A stretch of 64,000 nucleotides of DNA. It comes from Hyposmocoma kahamanoa. Its lineage: Eukaryota; Arthropoda; Insecta; Lepidoptera; Cosmopterigidae. The stretch covers positions 6,548,779 through 6,612,778 of the forward strand of contig NW_020654748.1 in NCBI RefSeq assembly GCF_003589595.1, written 5' to 3'. The notes beneath the pieces are model-generated. The model was not told the origin of the DNA, made no database searches, and saw nothing but the letters and a program-made list of their open reading frames with translations. Numbering within the stretch: the stretch's first letter is position 1; each line of letters starts with the position of its first letter. The translations under genes and the position numbers were made by a program. This document shows, piece after piece, positions 21,671 through 32,699 of the stretch.

Positions 21671-21830
21671 AGCCGTTGTGGCCAAGCGGTATAAGGATTA
21701 AATGATTATCACTGTAAGAAACCTGATATTAGTGATAATCATTTAGTGAATAACCTATATGGTATAAGGATTGTTTTGCAAGTTAAGGCAAGCATGTTTC
21801 GAGTCACATCAAAATAAAATATTATTTAGC
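21671..21830 (+). repeat. tRNA-derived SINE head split by a 61-bp palindromic insert
   Basis: GCCGTTGTGGCCAAGCGGTA carries a box A. The 12-bp GGTATAAGGATT at 21688-21699 is repeated at 21761-21772, bracketing a segment that contains a perfect 15-bp hairpin (arms 21699-21713 and 21731-21745). The SINE resumes after the second copy and reaches a box B-like TTTCGAGTCAC. Confidence 0.7.
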
Positions 21831-22007
21831 TATGACTATTATATATTTTTTGTTTTTAACTTCTGGATAGGTGTAAGGAATGTCAAAGTCTTGTTCATAC
21901 AGAACAATAATTTCTAATATATATATAAATAATAATTCCGTTAAGTGTTATGTTAATGGTAATATTAAAACAAGAAAGAAAACTTTGAAAGTAATTAAAA
22001 CTGAATG

Positions 22008-22044
22008 GGAACGAAACGTGGAACATTGTTGCACGTTTCGTTCC
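22008..22044. other. Perfect 13-bp hairpin
   Basis: GGAACGAAACGTG (22008-22020) pairs with CACGTTTCGTTCC (22032-22044) across an 11-nt loop. Confidence 0.85.
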
Positions 22045-22246
22045 ACGTACAGAAGACACGATCGTATGCAAACTGCAGAGCGATTTCGTCATTTGTTAAT
22101 CTATCCATACCCACCCTACACTTTATTAATAATATCTACCCACCCACCTTAGGCAAATTCTAGTGAGCAAAGATTGTGATTTGTCAACGTTATCATTAAC
22201 AAGAACAATTGAACAATACTTTTAAAAATATAATGTTAAAACAAAA

Positions 22247-22322
22247 TAGTGCTCGTGGAATCGAACCACGGGTATTGTAACTGGCAGTCCATATAACAAG
22301 CCGCTCGACCAATTTACTTAGA
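22247..22322 (-). repeat. tRNA-like SINE head
   Basis: On the minus strand it reads GGTCGAGCGGCTTGTTATAT and ends CGTGGTTCGATTCCACGAGC, with a perfect T-arm-like 5-bp stem. The acceptor and anticodon arms do not fold, so it is a tRNA-derived repeat and not a tRNA gene. Confidence 0.6.
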
Positions 22323-22618
22323 TGTCAAATAACGAAATTTAGTATTGGTTTTCAAAATATGTTGATTATCTTCAAGCAACACTCCACTGTATCACTTATA
22401 CAATAAAATTGAATTTTCTTTGTTCAATACGTAAGATGGCTCTCAGAACCAAAAGGTCGGTTTGGGCATGTTAGGGCGTCAGTTATATGACTGTACAACA
22501 CCCAAGTCAAATAAAAACGTGTTGTGAACATAATGTTAGTAGTATACATAAATAAATAAATTGAAAAATGATATCCTTCCTATAGATAGTCGTATCAAAG
22601 TTCTAACTAGTTTCCAAT

Positions 22619-22800
22619 TTTTTTTTATAATACCAAGTGAAGTGATTAACAACTCGAGCGTGACATAGCAGTTACAGTGCCACTCATTAAATCGCAATGA
22701 TCTGAGGAACACTACTACTGCGCCTGTCACCCTAAGACATAAGTTGACAAGGTGGCAGTAGTTCCCTGGACGAACTCTTTCACAAGGTTATCTAGTGCTA
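22619..22800 (-). repeat. SINE-A copy, internally deleted
   Basis: TTTTTTTTATAATACCAAGT, GCAGTTACAGTGCCACTCA and CCTAAGACATAAGTTGACAA, then a jump to GGTGGCAGTAGTTCCCTGGA. Confidence 0.75.
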
Positions 22801-23639
22801 CGACATAGCGGTGGTATAATTTAACCGTTCATTATTATTAACCGATAGTTTTACAATTGGCGTACAACACTATTATCGACTGATGTCGTCGTCAGTGTTT
22901 GCGACCCAACTATGCTGTAGACAATAAAAGATAAAGTTGTTTGCACGAGTACGATTGTCATCACGAATATGGTGGCTTCTTTTTATTATCACCTGTTTAG
23001 AGGAATCAAAGTTCATTGACAATTTTGTCATAAATGTGATGTCAATTGTCATAAATGTAAATAGGCGGCAGACTAGTAGATCATAATTTTGACTGTATTT
23101 TACATTCTATCGAAGTTTAAAAGGTGTTAAAAATTAACACTAATTCAAATGTCTCTCTCGTATTTATGACATTTTGGGAACCAAGTTACACTATACTTTC
23201 TTTATCAACCTATACAACTCCAGATATAGATCACCAAACGTTTCTTACGAATTCCTTAAAGTTAATGTAAAGGTCTAAAATTGCTATGGTTAGCAATCTT
23301 TTCAAGTAGATAGGGAAGTCTTTTCTACTGTATGTAATGTATGTTGAATATAACAAGAGTAGGCGCGAAGAAAATAAACTGCACGATACAAAACTTTGAA
23401 AATGCTCGAATAAAAAGTCGTAACAAAATATTTTTCCGCGAACTCTGTGTGGAGAAAAATATAAAAATATTTCAAAACATACATGACTGGCATTAAAAAA
23501 GAATGTTGCTATTTAGCGCGTACTTTTACCAAACTGGTGGTAAAGCTATCCCGGAATTTCTCATTTGACACACGATCTATTCGAGTCTATATGAAGTAAT
23601 ATACATAGTTTAACACTTTAGTAGTCGAGTTCTTGGTAT
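22801..23639. other. No gene seen
   Basis: Unassigned AT-rich sequence. TTGTCATAAATGT is directly repeated near 23025 and 23048. Confidence 0.4.
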
Positions 23640-23985
23640 TACCACTTTACCTATTTCTTCCACTAAGACTTCCACTACTTGCTGTATTCCGGTTTAGAAA
23701 GGGAAGGGTGCTGATAAAATGATAAAATGACAAGCACATGTGACGTGTCCAGTTTATATTTTTATTTTTTTTTAGTACTGCCACTTTACCTGTTTCTGTC
23801 ACCAAGCTGTAAAGTGAATATTATTGCGTTCCGAATTAAAAAGGTAAGAATGCTGTTGAATTTACAGGCACGTGGCATTTTGCAACTTTACTATAAAAAA
23901 AAGCTCCGGTGGCACTGCAACTGTTATGGACAGACATGTCGCTTATCACCAGGCGCACAACTAATCTCGTCGAAGCTTTGAAGGG
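23640..23985 (+). repeat. Two adjacent SINE-A fragments
   Basis: The block CACTTTACCTATTTCT...GAAAGGGAAGGGTGCTG at 23645-23715 is repeated as CACTTTACCTGTTTCT at 23783, followed by GAATTTACAGGCACGTGGCA and AACTGTTATGGACAGACATG. The first copy is truncated. Confidence 0.7.
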
Positions 23986-24464
23986 TTTCGCAGACATTAC
24001 CGTGATATTTATTACGTCGTCGTGATGGCCGTAGAGACAGTATCAGGACATAAACTTAAAAATATTTCAAGCCAGACTATAAAAAGGAAAATAAAACTAG
24101 TATGTACTATACACGAGTCACCAGTATTCGTTACTTTGTTTTATATGGGGTGAACGATGTTATTCGGCGGTGAAAAAACAGAGAGCCCAACTTGTTGAGT
24201 GAAATATTCAGTATGAGGGTTCCCTGAGGCGCTTGATCTTAGATCATAGAAACAGGGAATGCGTTATTATGCGTGATTTGAACACTTCCCCTTGTTGCTG
24301 AATTTATACTTTGCACCTGAAATAAGTTTATGGAGATGATACATTTGTAGAAATACTTGATTTTTTCTATAACATTGTACGTTTTTGTTGCCACATCTAT
24401 TTTATTTTTATTTATCTTATTAAGGGAGCTTATAAATACTTTTCAATACTTTTCAGAATGGATA
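23986..24464. other. No gene seen
   Basis: Unassigned AT-rich sequence. Confidence 0.4.
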
Positions 24465-24503
24465 TATATATATATATATAATTACACATTATATATATAC
24501 ATA
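24465..24503 (+). repeat. (TA)n microsatellite
   Basis: ATATATATATATATATA, interrupted by ATTACACAT, then ATATATATAC. Confidence 0.9.
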
Positions 24504-24591
24504 TTTAAATATGATTCCGATGCCAATTGAAAGCTTCCACATACGAACATGAAAATAACATTACAATAACACAAACTAACGCATCTACGAG

Positions 24592-24681
24592 AACGCAACA
24601 ATCGCCTTATCTGTAGTGACTGATAAGGCGATTGTTGTGTTGAAATAATAACTTCTTATCCAGTGAGATAAGAAGTTATTA
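24592..24681. other. Two adjacent perfect hairpins
   Basis: Hairpin 1 has a perfect 16-bp stem (24596-24611 with 24622-24637) that extends to 20 bp with one G-T pair, and a 10-nt loop. Hairpin 2 starts 5 nt later and has a 15-bp perfect stem (24646-24660 with 24667-24681) and a 6-nt loop. Both loops contain AGTGA, and both stems close with CTTATC/GATAAG. Confidence 0.9.
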
Positions 24682-25084
24682 CTTATAATAGTTTATATTC
24701 TTAAGGTGAGTCACCGGAGGAGAAGCGGAAATAACTGTTTTGCTAGTCAAATGGTTTCGGTATTTACTATTATATAACGGTCTTACAAGAAATATTAAAC
24801 ACACACACCTACATTACATTACATACCCTAAAGATATTGTCCTAAGAATGTGCTGATATGTTACACGATAACATGTACTTCGCCCGATCACATAAAATCC
24901 TGAAAATAGATCAAAATAAAAGTGTAAAACAAATTAATTAAAAGTAAAATATCTAACTTTGCACATACTTTTTATATGGAGATATTTCACTTTAAATACT
25001 ACAGAGAACCTGCTAAATGTTTGTTTTCAATTGAAGACCTGTAGTTATTAAATTCACATTTATACCAAAATTTTAAAATTGCCT
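24682..25084. other. No gene seen
   Basis: AT-rich unassigned sequence. Confidence 0.4.
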
Positions 25085-25310
25085 AGCGGTGTAACGACGC
25101 GCCGCGCGGCCTGGCTTCTCCGTCTGTCGCCATCGCGCGCTTGTCGATATCGGATTTGTGTCAAATTTTCTCCGTCTGTTCTTATTTTATTCCTATTAAT
25201 TTTCAGCGCGCGGATTGCGGGACGCTAAGGGCGATCCTCCACACCTCACCTCCGTAAATGTAGTCCCGCGTTGAAATAAATGTAGTCCCGCCCGAACGCT
25301 ATTACAGAAG
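25085..25310. other. GC/CpG-rich patch
   Basis: Contains ACGACGCGCCGCGCGGCC, CATCGCGCGCTTGTCGAT and two copies of AATGTAGTCCCGC about 26 bp apart. No reading frame is supported. It could be a promoter-like CpG patch or a GC-rich MITE; neither can be shown here. Confidence 0.3.
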
Positions 25311-27410
25311 AGGTCTATGTGACCGTCATCATTGAGTTGGTTAAATAAATTAAAAGTTATCTCTGGTTTGTCGGCAAAATAATCTTGTTAATGCAACATC
25401 TTCTTAACGTTTTCGAAAATAGAATATATTGTTCAGAAAGATGGTTCAAAAAATTATCTGAGAGTGAATCTGGCACACAAAGCCGGTGAATTGTATACCA
25501 ACCCAAAATTGTGACTTTATTTTTTTAAGCACTGGATTTTGAATGCAGTTATACAATAAGTCAAATGTGAACTATTTTCTTAGAGCCACTTCTCATAAAA
25601 GCAGCGATATGTATTAAACAATGCAAAATAAAGTAATTGCAAGTAGGTATCTGAACTTTGTAAGTGCATGTTTAATAAATGATATTATACTTTTAAACAA
25701 TGCTCGCTGGTTCAATCACTCATTTACAGAGTTCTCTCTAGCAGAGAGAATGCATTACATCCACCCTTGAGGCCCCGGAAGTTCCTTACGGAACACAAAG
25801 TTTCCTTCCTCATTTCAGAGCTTTGGTTAAATTAGCGTTCAATTAATACTCGCTACATTAGCAAATTAAAAGCAGTTGAATACGGTCAAAGTCTATAGTC
25901 TATAGTTTTTCTCATTTTATGATTTATTTATTTATTTAGGACAACTTACAAAACATACACAAATAAGTGGCGAAAACAATAGATATTGTGCCTCGAGTTA
26001 TTGTGTTGTTTCATTTAGAAGTTGCCACGGCATGAGTTTATACATAGGAGTGTTAAAAATAAAAATAATTGACTAGGCACTATAAAATAAAACGTAATTC
26101 GCATGTGATGGTTCATTTCTCCAGGCAGAGTACAAAGGGAAATAACCCGATACAAAAGATTCCGCGCTTACTTATATACATTTTTTTCCTCGCTAAAACC
26201 GCCAAACATCATCGAGGAATAGCTGTTTTGGCTGTGACCATCAATAACACCAAGAGATGACAACAGATGGCAGATTACAAGCAAAGCCTATAGTTAAGAC
26301 ACAGGCTGTGGCATTAAGAGATATTAATTGGCAATACCCATATATAAGAGTAAAATGTCATCTTTTATTCAGCTATTTCCATTCCCCGTTTTTAATTTCC
26401 TTTTAATATCCAAAAACCCACGTCAAAGTTCCACAACAACAACTGCGACGACAATGATATCCTGAAGTCTCAAGAAGGAAGAAAAGATTTATTTGGAAGA
26501 ATTATCAAAAATTGGCAACCCAATCGAAATTGCATATGGCCAAAGACTCGAAGCCATAGTGCCAAGAAACCAGAAAAAAAATCTGCTTCATAGGACGCAT
26601 TAAATGAAGTACGTATTTTAAATTATGTACAAATAATTGTATGTTCATGTAGGTCAACGATCAAGGTAGCCTAAATATCCTTTAAAATTCGGCTTTGTAC
26701 TTAATAAGGTCACGCGAATAAATGTCACTGTCAAATTTTAACGCCAAGTTGTTGTAAACTACATGGTGGTTTTGCTACTGGGAGAATTTAGGCCAAGATT
26801 AACTATGGGAAGGGGCGACATAAAACAGGGAGTATTTGCTTTTTCGTGGCAGAAGGGATGTTAAATTCAAAATTAAACTGTAATTGGGGACAATCTATAA
26901 GACCGTTTGTAATTTTAAATAGAAATGTTTGATCGAGGAATTGCCTTCGTTGTTTTAGACTATGCGTATGGAAATAATGTAAACGGTATGTTTTCGATCA
27001 ATAACACAGTATATAGTTGTAGTAGTTATAACACAGTATGTAGTATATAGTTATTTCGATTAAACTTGATTGGGTCATTCGTTTATTGGATCAGTAACAG
27101 AATAATCTAACATTCATTCGACCTCACGTTACTCGACCAAATGAATTTCGATCTTGGGTACGGCACTCGAATCAATTAAATGATAATATAACTGTTTTGA
27201 AATAAAAAAAACCTATCTCAAAAGTTATCTTTTTTCGCTGTGTTCATTTCCGCGGTCTCCTCAACGATAATTAAAACTCATGTGGTAGTTCTCGTCATAA
27301 CAGATTATATGAGCCCAAACACAAGGTAGCTGCTGTACACTGTTCAGGAGTTCCTCCCATTTGTCTGCAAGTTCTATCATCAGATTAGCTAGGTCACCAT
27401 TACATTTAAT
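25311..27410. other. About 2.1 kb without a gene
   Basis: AT-rich sequence. No exon-like stretch, RNA gene or element end recognised; TATAGTTAT/ATAGTTGTAGTAG near 27010-27050 is a small local duplication. Confidence 0.4.
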
Positions 27411-27598
27411 TCCGTGATCGAACGGTTACCATGCTGGACTGCCACGCAGTGGTCTCAGGTTCGATTCCCGGACCGGGAGAAATATTTGTATGGCATACAT
27501 TTATTTCTTTCGTGAGCTTGGGTGTAATTTGTGGTTGTCTATGTGTATGTCCATGGCACCCGCGATACAGGGTTTCCCTAGTGCGGGGCTATAAGTTA
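27411..27598 (+). repeat. SINE-B copy, tRNA-derived, near full length
   Basis: Box A region TCCGTGATCGAACGGTTACC and perfect box B GGTTCGATTCC at 27458-27468, then CGGACCGGGAGAAATATTTG and the body through TGGCACCCGCGATACAGGG, ending in an A run. The tRNA-like fold is lost. Confidence 0.8.
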
Positions 27599-27624
27599 AA
27601 AAAAAATTACTTTCATTGGAATTA

Positions 27625-28915
27625 CATAGGGCGCACTATAAGTTTCCGGAACTGGCCACTTACATAAACAATATTTAAAAAGTAAAAACAACATTTGAAA
27701 ATGGAACTCTTTGGCTGTAGAATACAGTTTGTTTCATCTGACTGTTACTTGTTTTTACATTGTAGCGTCATTTTAGAAATTGGTTGTCTACATCCTACAT
27801 CACCATTGATTTAACTCGTGAAAATTTTCGTAGTATGATTTTTTACGACTTTAGGTGTAATTTAACAGCTCAGCGGACCTTCGCTCGGATTCAAACTGCT
27901 TTTGGCGATGAAGCACCATGCAAGACAACTATTTATAGCTGGTTTGTAGAATTCAAACGCGGACATGTGAATCTCAGTGACGAATTTTGTGATGGTCGCC
28001 CGTCCACTGCTGTAAACAACAAAAACATCAATGCTGTGGGCCGTATGATCAAAACAGACAGGCATGTTACATACCATGAGATTCGGGCATCTTTAGGCAT
28101 AGGCATGAGTCAAATACAATCAATACTACACAAATATTTGGGTGTGAAAAAGTTGTGCTCTCGGTGGATCCCACACAATTTGACTGAGGTTCAAAAAACG
28201 GATCGCGTCACTTGGTGCAATGCCATGCTTACCAGATTCAACGAAGGGGCGTTAAATTTGGTGTGGGCCATAGTAACAGGTGATGAAATATGGATTTATA
28301 GTTACGATCCCAAAACAAAGCAGCAATCGAGCGTATGGGTCTTTCGAGATGAGCCGAAACCAACCAAAGTGGCGCGCGTGCAAAGTGCCTCTAAGCGGAT
28401 GATTGCTTCTTTTTTTAATAAAACTGGACATGTGGCCACTGTTGCTTTGGAGAATCGTTGTACCGTGAATAGTGACTAGTTCCCGACCATTTGTTTGCCG
28501 GAAGTTATTGACAAACTCCGTAAAAATAACCGTAAACGCCGTATCATCTTGCACCACGATAATGCCAGTTCTCACATGGCCAGACAGACAGATTAACTTT
28601 TGAAGGTGAACAACGTTGACCTTATGAGCCGTCTCGCGTATAGTTCCGACCTGGCACCTTGTGACTTCTATTTATTTCCAAAAATTAAGAACCAGTTACG
28701 CCGTCAACGATTTTCATCACCCGAAGAGGCTGACGAAGAAATATGTTTCAGAGATTGTCACGTGGGAGTGGCATAAATGTTTTCAAAATTAGTTCATTCG
28801 TATGAAAAAGTGCATTAACGCTAATGGAAAATATTTTGAGAAACAATAAATTCATTTCTGATCATTTATAGTATTTTTTTCTTATTCATTCCGGAAACTT
28901 ATAGTGAGCCCCACG
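27625..28915 (+). mobile_element. mariner transposon with intact ends, 1.29 kb
   Basis: The terminal inverted repeats are CATAGGGCGCACTATAAG at 27625 and, on the opposite strand, CGTGGGGCTCACTATAAG ending at 28915; both continue TTTCCGGAA. TA lies immediately outside each end (27623-27624, 28916-28917), as expected for Tc1/mariner insertions. The length is typical of mariner. The transposase inside is broken, so the copy could move only if helped by another transposase. Confidence 0.9.
27784..28812 (+). pseudogene. mariner transposase, inactivated
   Basis: The frame begins within STSYITIDLTRENFRSMIF; no ATG is certain, since 27784 is a TTG codon. The N-terminal helix-turn-helix part shows TTIYSWFVEFKRGHVNLSD and DGRPSTA. 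The catalytic domain has VTGDEIWIYSYDPKTKQQSS with the first aspartate. The frame stops at a TAG at 28477-28479, where related proteins usually have a tryptophan. Further coding sequence follows: ILHHDNASSHMARQTD holds the second aspartate, then another stop near 28595, then YSSDLAPCDFYLFPKIKN with the third aspartate of the DD34D triad. At least three premature stops make it a pseudogene. Only the catalytic residues before the first TAG lie in the long open frame. Confidence 0.9.
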
Positions 28916-28969
28916 TATATATAAAAACTTGGCAAGTATTGTTGTGGATGTGGGTAAATTTAGTAAACC

Positions 28970-29075
28970 GGCTTCATCCCCTAACTTGCCACTCCTAGAG
29001 GTTGAATATTTTGTACAAATTTGAATGGGATCACTACAGCATTACCTTCTTTCTAACAAAAAAGAAACATCAAAT
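28970..29075 (-). repeat. ACCGACTTC-ended element, internal fragment
   Basis: CTTCATCCCCTAACTTGCCA, AATTTGAATGGGATCACTAC and TTTCTAACAAAAAAGAAACA match the interior of the family. Confidence 0.55.
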
Positions 29076-29659
29076 AAATAAGTAAAGTAAGCTACTGATC
29101 AAATAAACCTACTAAAATTCATTAAAAGATAGTCGATACCTACTTGTTTATTAATGAAAAGTTATCGTTAAAATCTCAGCGGCTCACAATGGTTACACAA
29201 AACACAAAAAACTAAGATACACTTGTAGACTTTAAGAAGAATAAATAAATACTACCTACTTAATTAACCCATGGCGTTTCGCCATATTATTCCTCCGTGT
29301 TATTTTAGTTCCCAAACAGTTAAGAAGCGACAATGGTAAAGGTTTACAATATGCTCCAACGCATTTCAACATTATTTCAGCCGAGAAAACAGTAGGTCCT
29401 TGTGTTTAATGATGTGTTATTTATGAAAATGGGCTTATGAAAGTGCCGCGCACTTTAACAAATGGGTTTTATTCATTTATCAATGTCATGATTCTATATT
29501 TTCCATTGAGAAATAAGTTTCTTTCGTATATATATACAGTCGGAGTCAGTCATAAAACTCAATAATTCAACTGTAATGTGCAAATCAATCTTTGGGAACA
29601 TTTTTTTATTCCGAGAAATGAATAAATATTACACACATTTACCTCCTTGTATCAGCCCA
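29076..29659. other. No gene seen
   Basis: AT-rich unassigned sequence directly upstream of the RpL40 pseudogene. Confidence 0.4.
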
Positions 29660-30203
<544 letters not shown>

Positions 30204-30325
30204 TCTCAGGGTGCAGGGCGCAGTGGCAGCGTCGCTCAGATCTTTGCGATTTAAAGCTCGTGTGTAAGTGTCGCTTACCACCAGGGGCGTGACTTGTTCG
30301 CCCCGTTACTTAGTATTATAAAATA
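30204..30325 (+). repeat. SINE-A 3' part
   Basis: GTCTCAGGGTGCAGGGCGCA, CAGATCTTTGCGATTTAAAG and GACTTGTTCGCCCCGTTACT, ending in TATTATAAAA. Abuts the RpL40 pseudogene. Confidence 0.75.
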
Positions 30326-30440
30326 GCTGGATTTTTAATTAGAGATAACGAACAGTTCGTAAAATTTAGGTTGATTAGAATTACAAGCCGAAAAAAATTA
30401 GGTCGACGTGAATTTGTACACTTAGTGCGTTTGAGACTTT

Positions 30441-30632
30441 CATCATCATCATCATCTTCAGCCTATCGCAGTTGACTGCTGGACATAGGTCTCCCCCAAT
30501 GTGCGCCATTTCACGCGGTCCTCAGTTCGTCGTATCCATTTCCCGCCAGCAACCTTTCGCAGATCGTCACTCCACCTAGCCGGAGGGCGCCCTACACTGC
30601 GTTTGCCGAGTCGCGGTCTCCACATTAGAACT
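30441..30632 (-). pseudogene. RTE-type LINE C-terminal fragment with (TGA)n tail
   Basis: On the minus strand the frame reads WRPRLGKRSVGRPPARWSDD, then LRKVAGGKWIRRTEDRVKW and ends TAIG followed by a TAG stop. Right after the stop are repeated ATGATG triplets (30441-30456 on the plus strand as CATCATCATC). The Arg-rich 'GRPPARWSDDLR...W' block is the usual C-terminal end of RTE-clade reverse transcriptase proteins in insects. Only the last ~60 codons are left, so the copy was 5'-truncated at insertion. The remaining frame is uninterrupted, which suggests it is not very old. Confidence 0.75.
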
Positions 30633-30792
30633 CTAGAACTTTGAGACTATACAAATCTAAAAAACTCGGACCCACTTCAAATGTCGCTTGCGCACTAAGT
30701 CCGATTCAAATCGGAGAAAATACGAATATCGCTTATACACCTAGAGATAAAATGATACCTCGGACACCTGTGACGTATTGCGCAAACGCTCT

Positions 30793-30870
30793 TAGTATAA
30801 TAAAACCACATGTGATCACACATTAAAAGTACATTTATCACATAAAACTCGTAAATATACGAACTACATG
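30793..30870. repeat. Dispersed repeat shared with 265-345
   Basis: TATAATAAAACCACATGTGA, TTAAAAGTACATTTATCACA and ATACGAACTACATGAAATAA match the first 350 bp of the window. Confidence 0.45.
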
Positions 30871-31314
30871 AAATAAATTACATAAATTTCAAATTATATA
30901 ACTCTAAGTTATATATGTATAAAATGTAAATAAAAAATAAAAAAATAAAAATAGATATGTACGAGGGTCATGCCAAAAGAACTTGGATACTCTTTAATCA
31001 CTTGTTTGATACTGGCAAGTTATACACCGTCGTAAAGGCAGGTTATTTGCTAATAAATTTGAAAATGGAACACGTCTTAAATCGACTTCGTCAGCGCCAA
31101 CAACTGACCTGTGTGTACGTCTCCGTATAATAATATTCTGTATTATAAAAATATTCTGTATTTATTGTAATAAAGATAGTATCTCTAACAATGGGGACGG
31201 TTCCTTTCGGTGGTGTGGGAACAGCAAAACAACTAATTACAAAACAAACGAAATCCCATTTCATCGGTAATTAAATATGTAATTTTGCAATTTAGGTCCA
31301 TTAGCAAAGCTCAA
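30871..31314. other. No gene seen
   Basis: AT-rich unassigned sequence. Confidence 0.4.
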
Positions 31315-31321
31315 GTTAAAC

Positions 31322-31380
31322 TGGACGATTTGAAGTGAAACAATTGACGGGTGTCGTCAATTGTTTCAAATTCCGTCCAA
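31322..31380. other. Hairpin with two-part stem
   Basis: GAAACAATTGACG (31337-31349) pairs exactly with CGTCAATTGTTTC (31355-31367) across GGTGT. Outside it, TGGACGATTTGAA and TTCAAATTCCGTCCA extend the stem with a small bulge. Confidence 0.8.
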
Positions 31381-31906
31381 CCAGAGCGCAGTTGACACAG
31401 TAATCATTTGGCAAAATAGTTTTCAAACAAATTAAATCAAAGTCAAAGAATCATTTATTCCATAGGGAAAATAAATTTACACTTGAAAACGTCACAATTA
31501 AGCTACTGCTCGTTCACTATGCTGACTTCCCTGAAAAGAACATGCAAGATACTCTAAGGATTGCTCTTTTCAAATAAACTTAAATGCTGTGAAATACACT
31601 TTAAATCAAATTTGTGTGGATTCTGGTGCCATGTCGTCTTTCAATACATCTTTATTTAACACGTAGTCTTCAATTTTGTAATATGACTTTTCAATCAAAA
31701 AAAATTTTTAAAGTAGTTTTTAAACTTAGGAAATGATAATCTTTTATAATCTTTTGTAAAAAATTACTTTAAATGACATTTCATCTCTCTTTCTCGTTAT
31801 ATAAGCACTCGATGGGTAACAACGATCGTTGAACGAACGAATGACATCACTACCATTCCACTGACTGAACAGACACTACAGACACTACAGACACTCGACT
31901 ACCATT
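31381..31906. other. No gene seen
   Basis: AT-rich. Near 31869-31890 the 9-mer CAGACACTA is tandemly repeated. Confidence 0.4.
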
Positions 31907-32224
31907 AGAGGGCTTTACATAGACACTCTTTCGCACGTGATATAGCAATCGTGCGCGATTAAGCGCACGTGTAAAGATGTTGGAAGGAAAAGGGAAGGAC
32001 TGCGCGATTGAACTCATCAGTAGCACGTGCAATCATGCGTTCCAAAGGTGCCTTTTACACGGACGATCTTCCGTTGTAATAAAAACAAACACGAGCAATC
32101 GCGAGCGAAAGAACAAAAAAAATAGCTTTACAAAATTCAAACAGGTAATCGCGCACGATTGCCCGTGCAGGCTTTATGTACGCTGTACACTCTAATCACG
32201 ATAGAGTGAATATGTAAAGGGAGC
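31907..32224. mobile_element. MITE with CAATCGTGCGCGATTA inverted repeats
   Basis: GAGGGCTTTACATAGACACT at the left and the inverse of CTCCCTTTACATATTCACTC at the right define the ends. Inside, CAATCGTGCGCGATTA near 31947 is perfectly inverted as TAATCGCGCACGATTG near 32147. No coding capacity. Confidence 0.7.
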
Positions 32225-32695
32225 TATTATAACTAGATCTTTAGCAGAATAATAACTATTATCATAATTGCAGCAAACATAAGTGGATATCCGTAGTATA
32301 GCTGTTATATTATTCATTCATTTATTAATCTAGGACAAATTACTTCCCCCATAAATCGCTTTGATCTACATAGATAAGAAATGTTACATACGAATAATGT
32401 GCCAAGTTTCCTTATATTTCTTTTTAGACAGTGTTAAATTGAAGGTGTATTTTAATTTGTTGGTTGTAACACGTATACGTTTTCAAATAAAAATAAGTTA
32501 TTACCTCCTATAATCGCGGTACTAAATTGTTTTCCTTTTTATTTTTCAATTGTGAAAGTATACTTCTAACAAGAAACATGCTTGTTGAATTTCTTTTTTA
32601 AATATTTGTAAATATAAAGATGATATTGGAATAATTTTTTTTATACAAATATACAACATACACATACACACACAGACATATACAATAGACAATGG
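32225..32695. other. No gene seen
   Basis: AT-rich unassigned sequence. Confidence 0.4.
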
Positions 32696-32699
32696 AGCA

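Larger units (their letters stand above)
21345..22515. mobile_element. Fold-back element with ~70-bp inverted ends
   Basis: Left arm 21345-21447 (CAGTCATATACACAAGATAA, CTGACC, then CCGACCTTTTGGTTCTGAG) is matched by the inverse at 22434-22515 (CTCAGAACCAAAAGGTCGG, GGCGTCAGTTATATGACTG). Between the arms lie two tRNA-like SINE heads facing each other (21671, + strand, and 22320, - strand). No transposase. Confidence 0.65.

Noticed and set aside
22247..22322. tRNA gene on the minus strand
   Set aside because: T arm is perfect, but the acceptor stem and anticodon arm are missing; it is a tRNA-derived repeat within a fold-back element.
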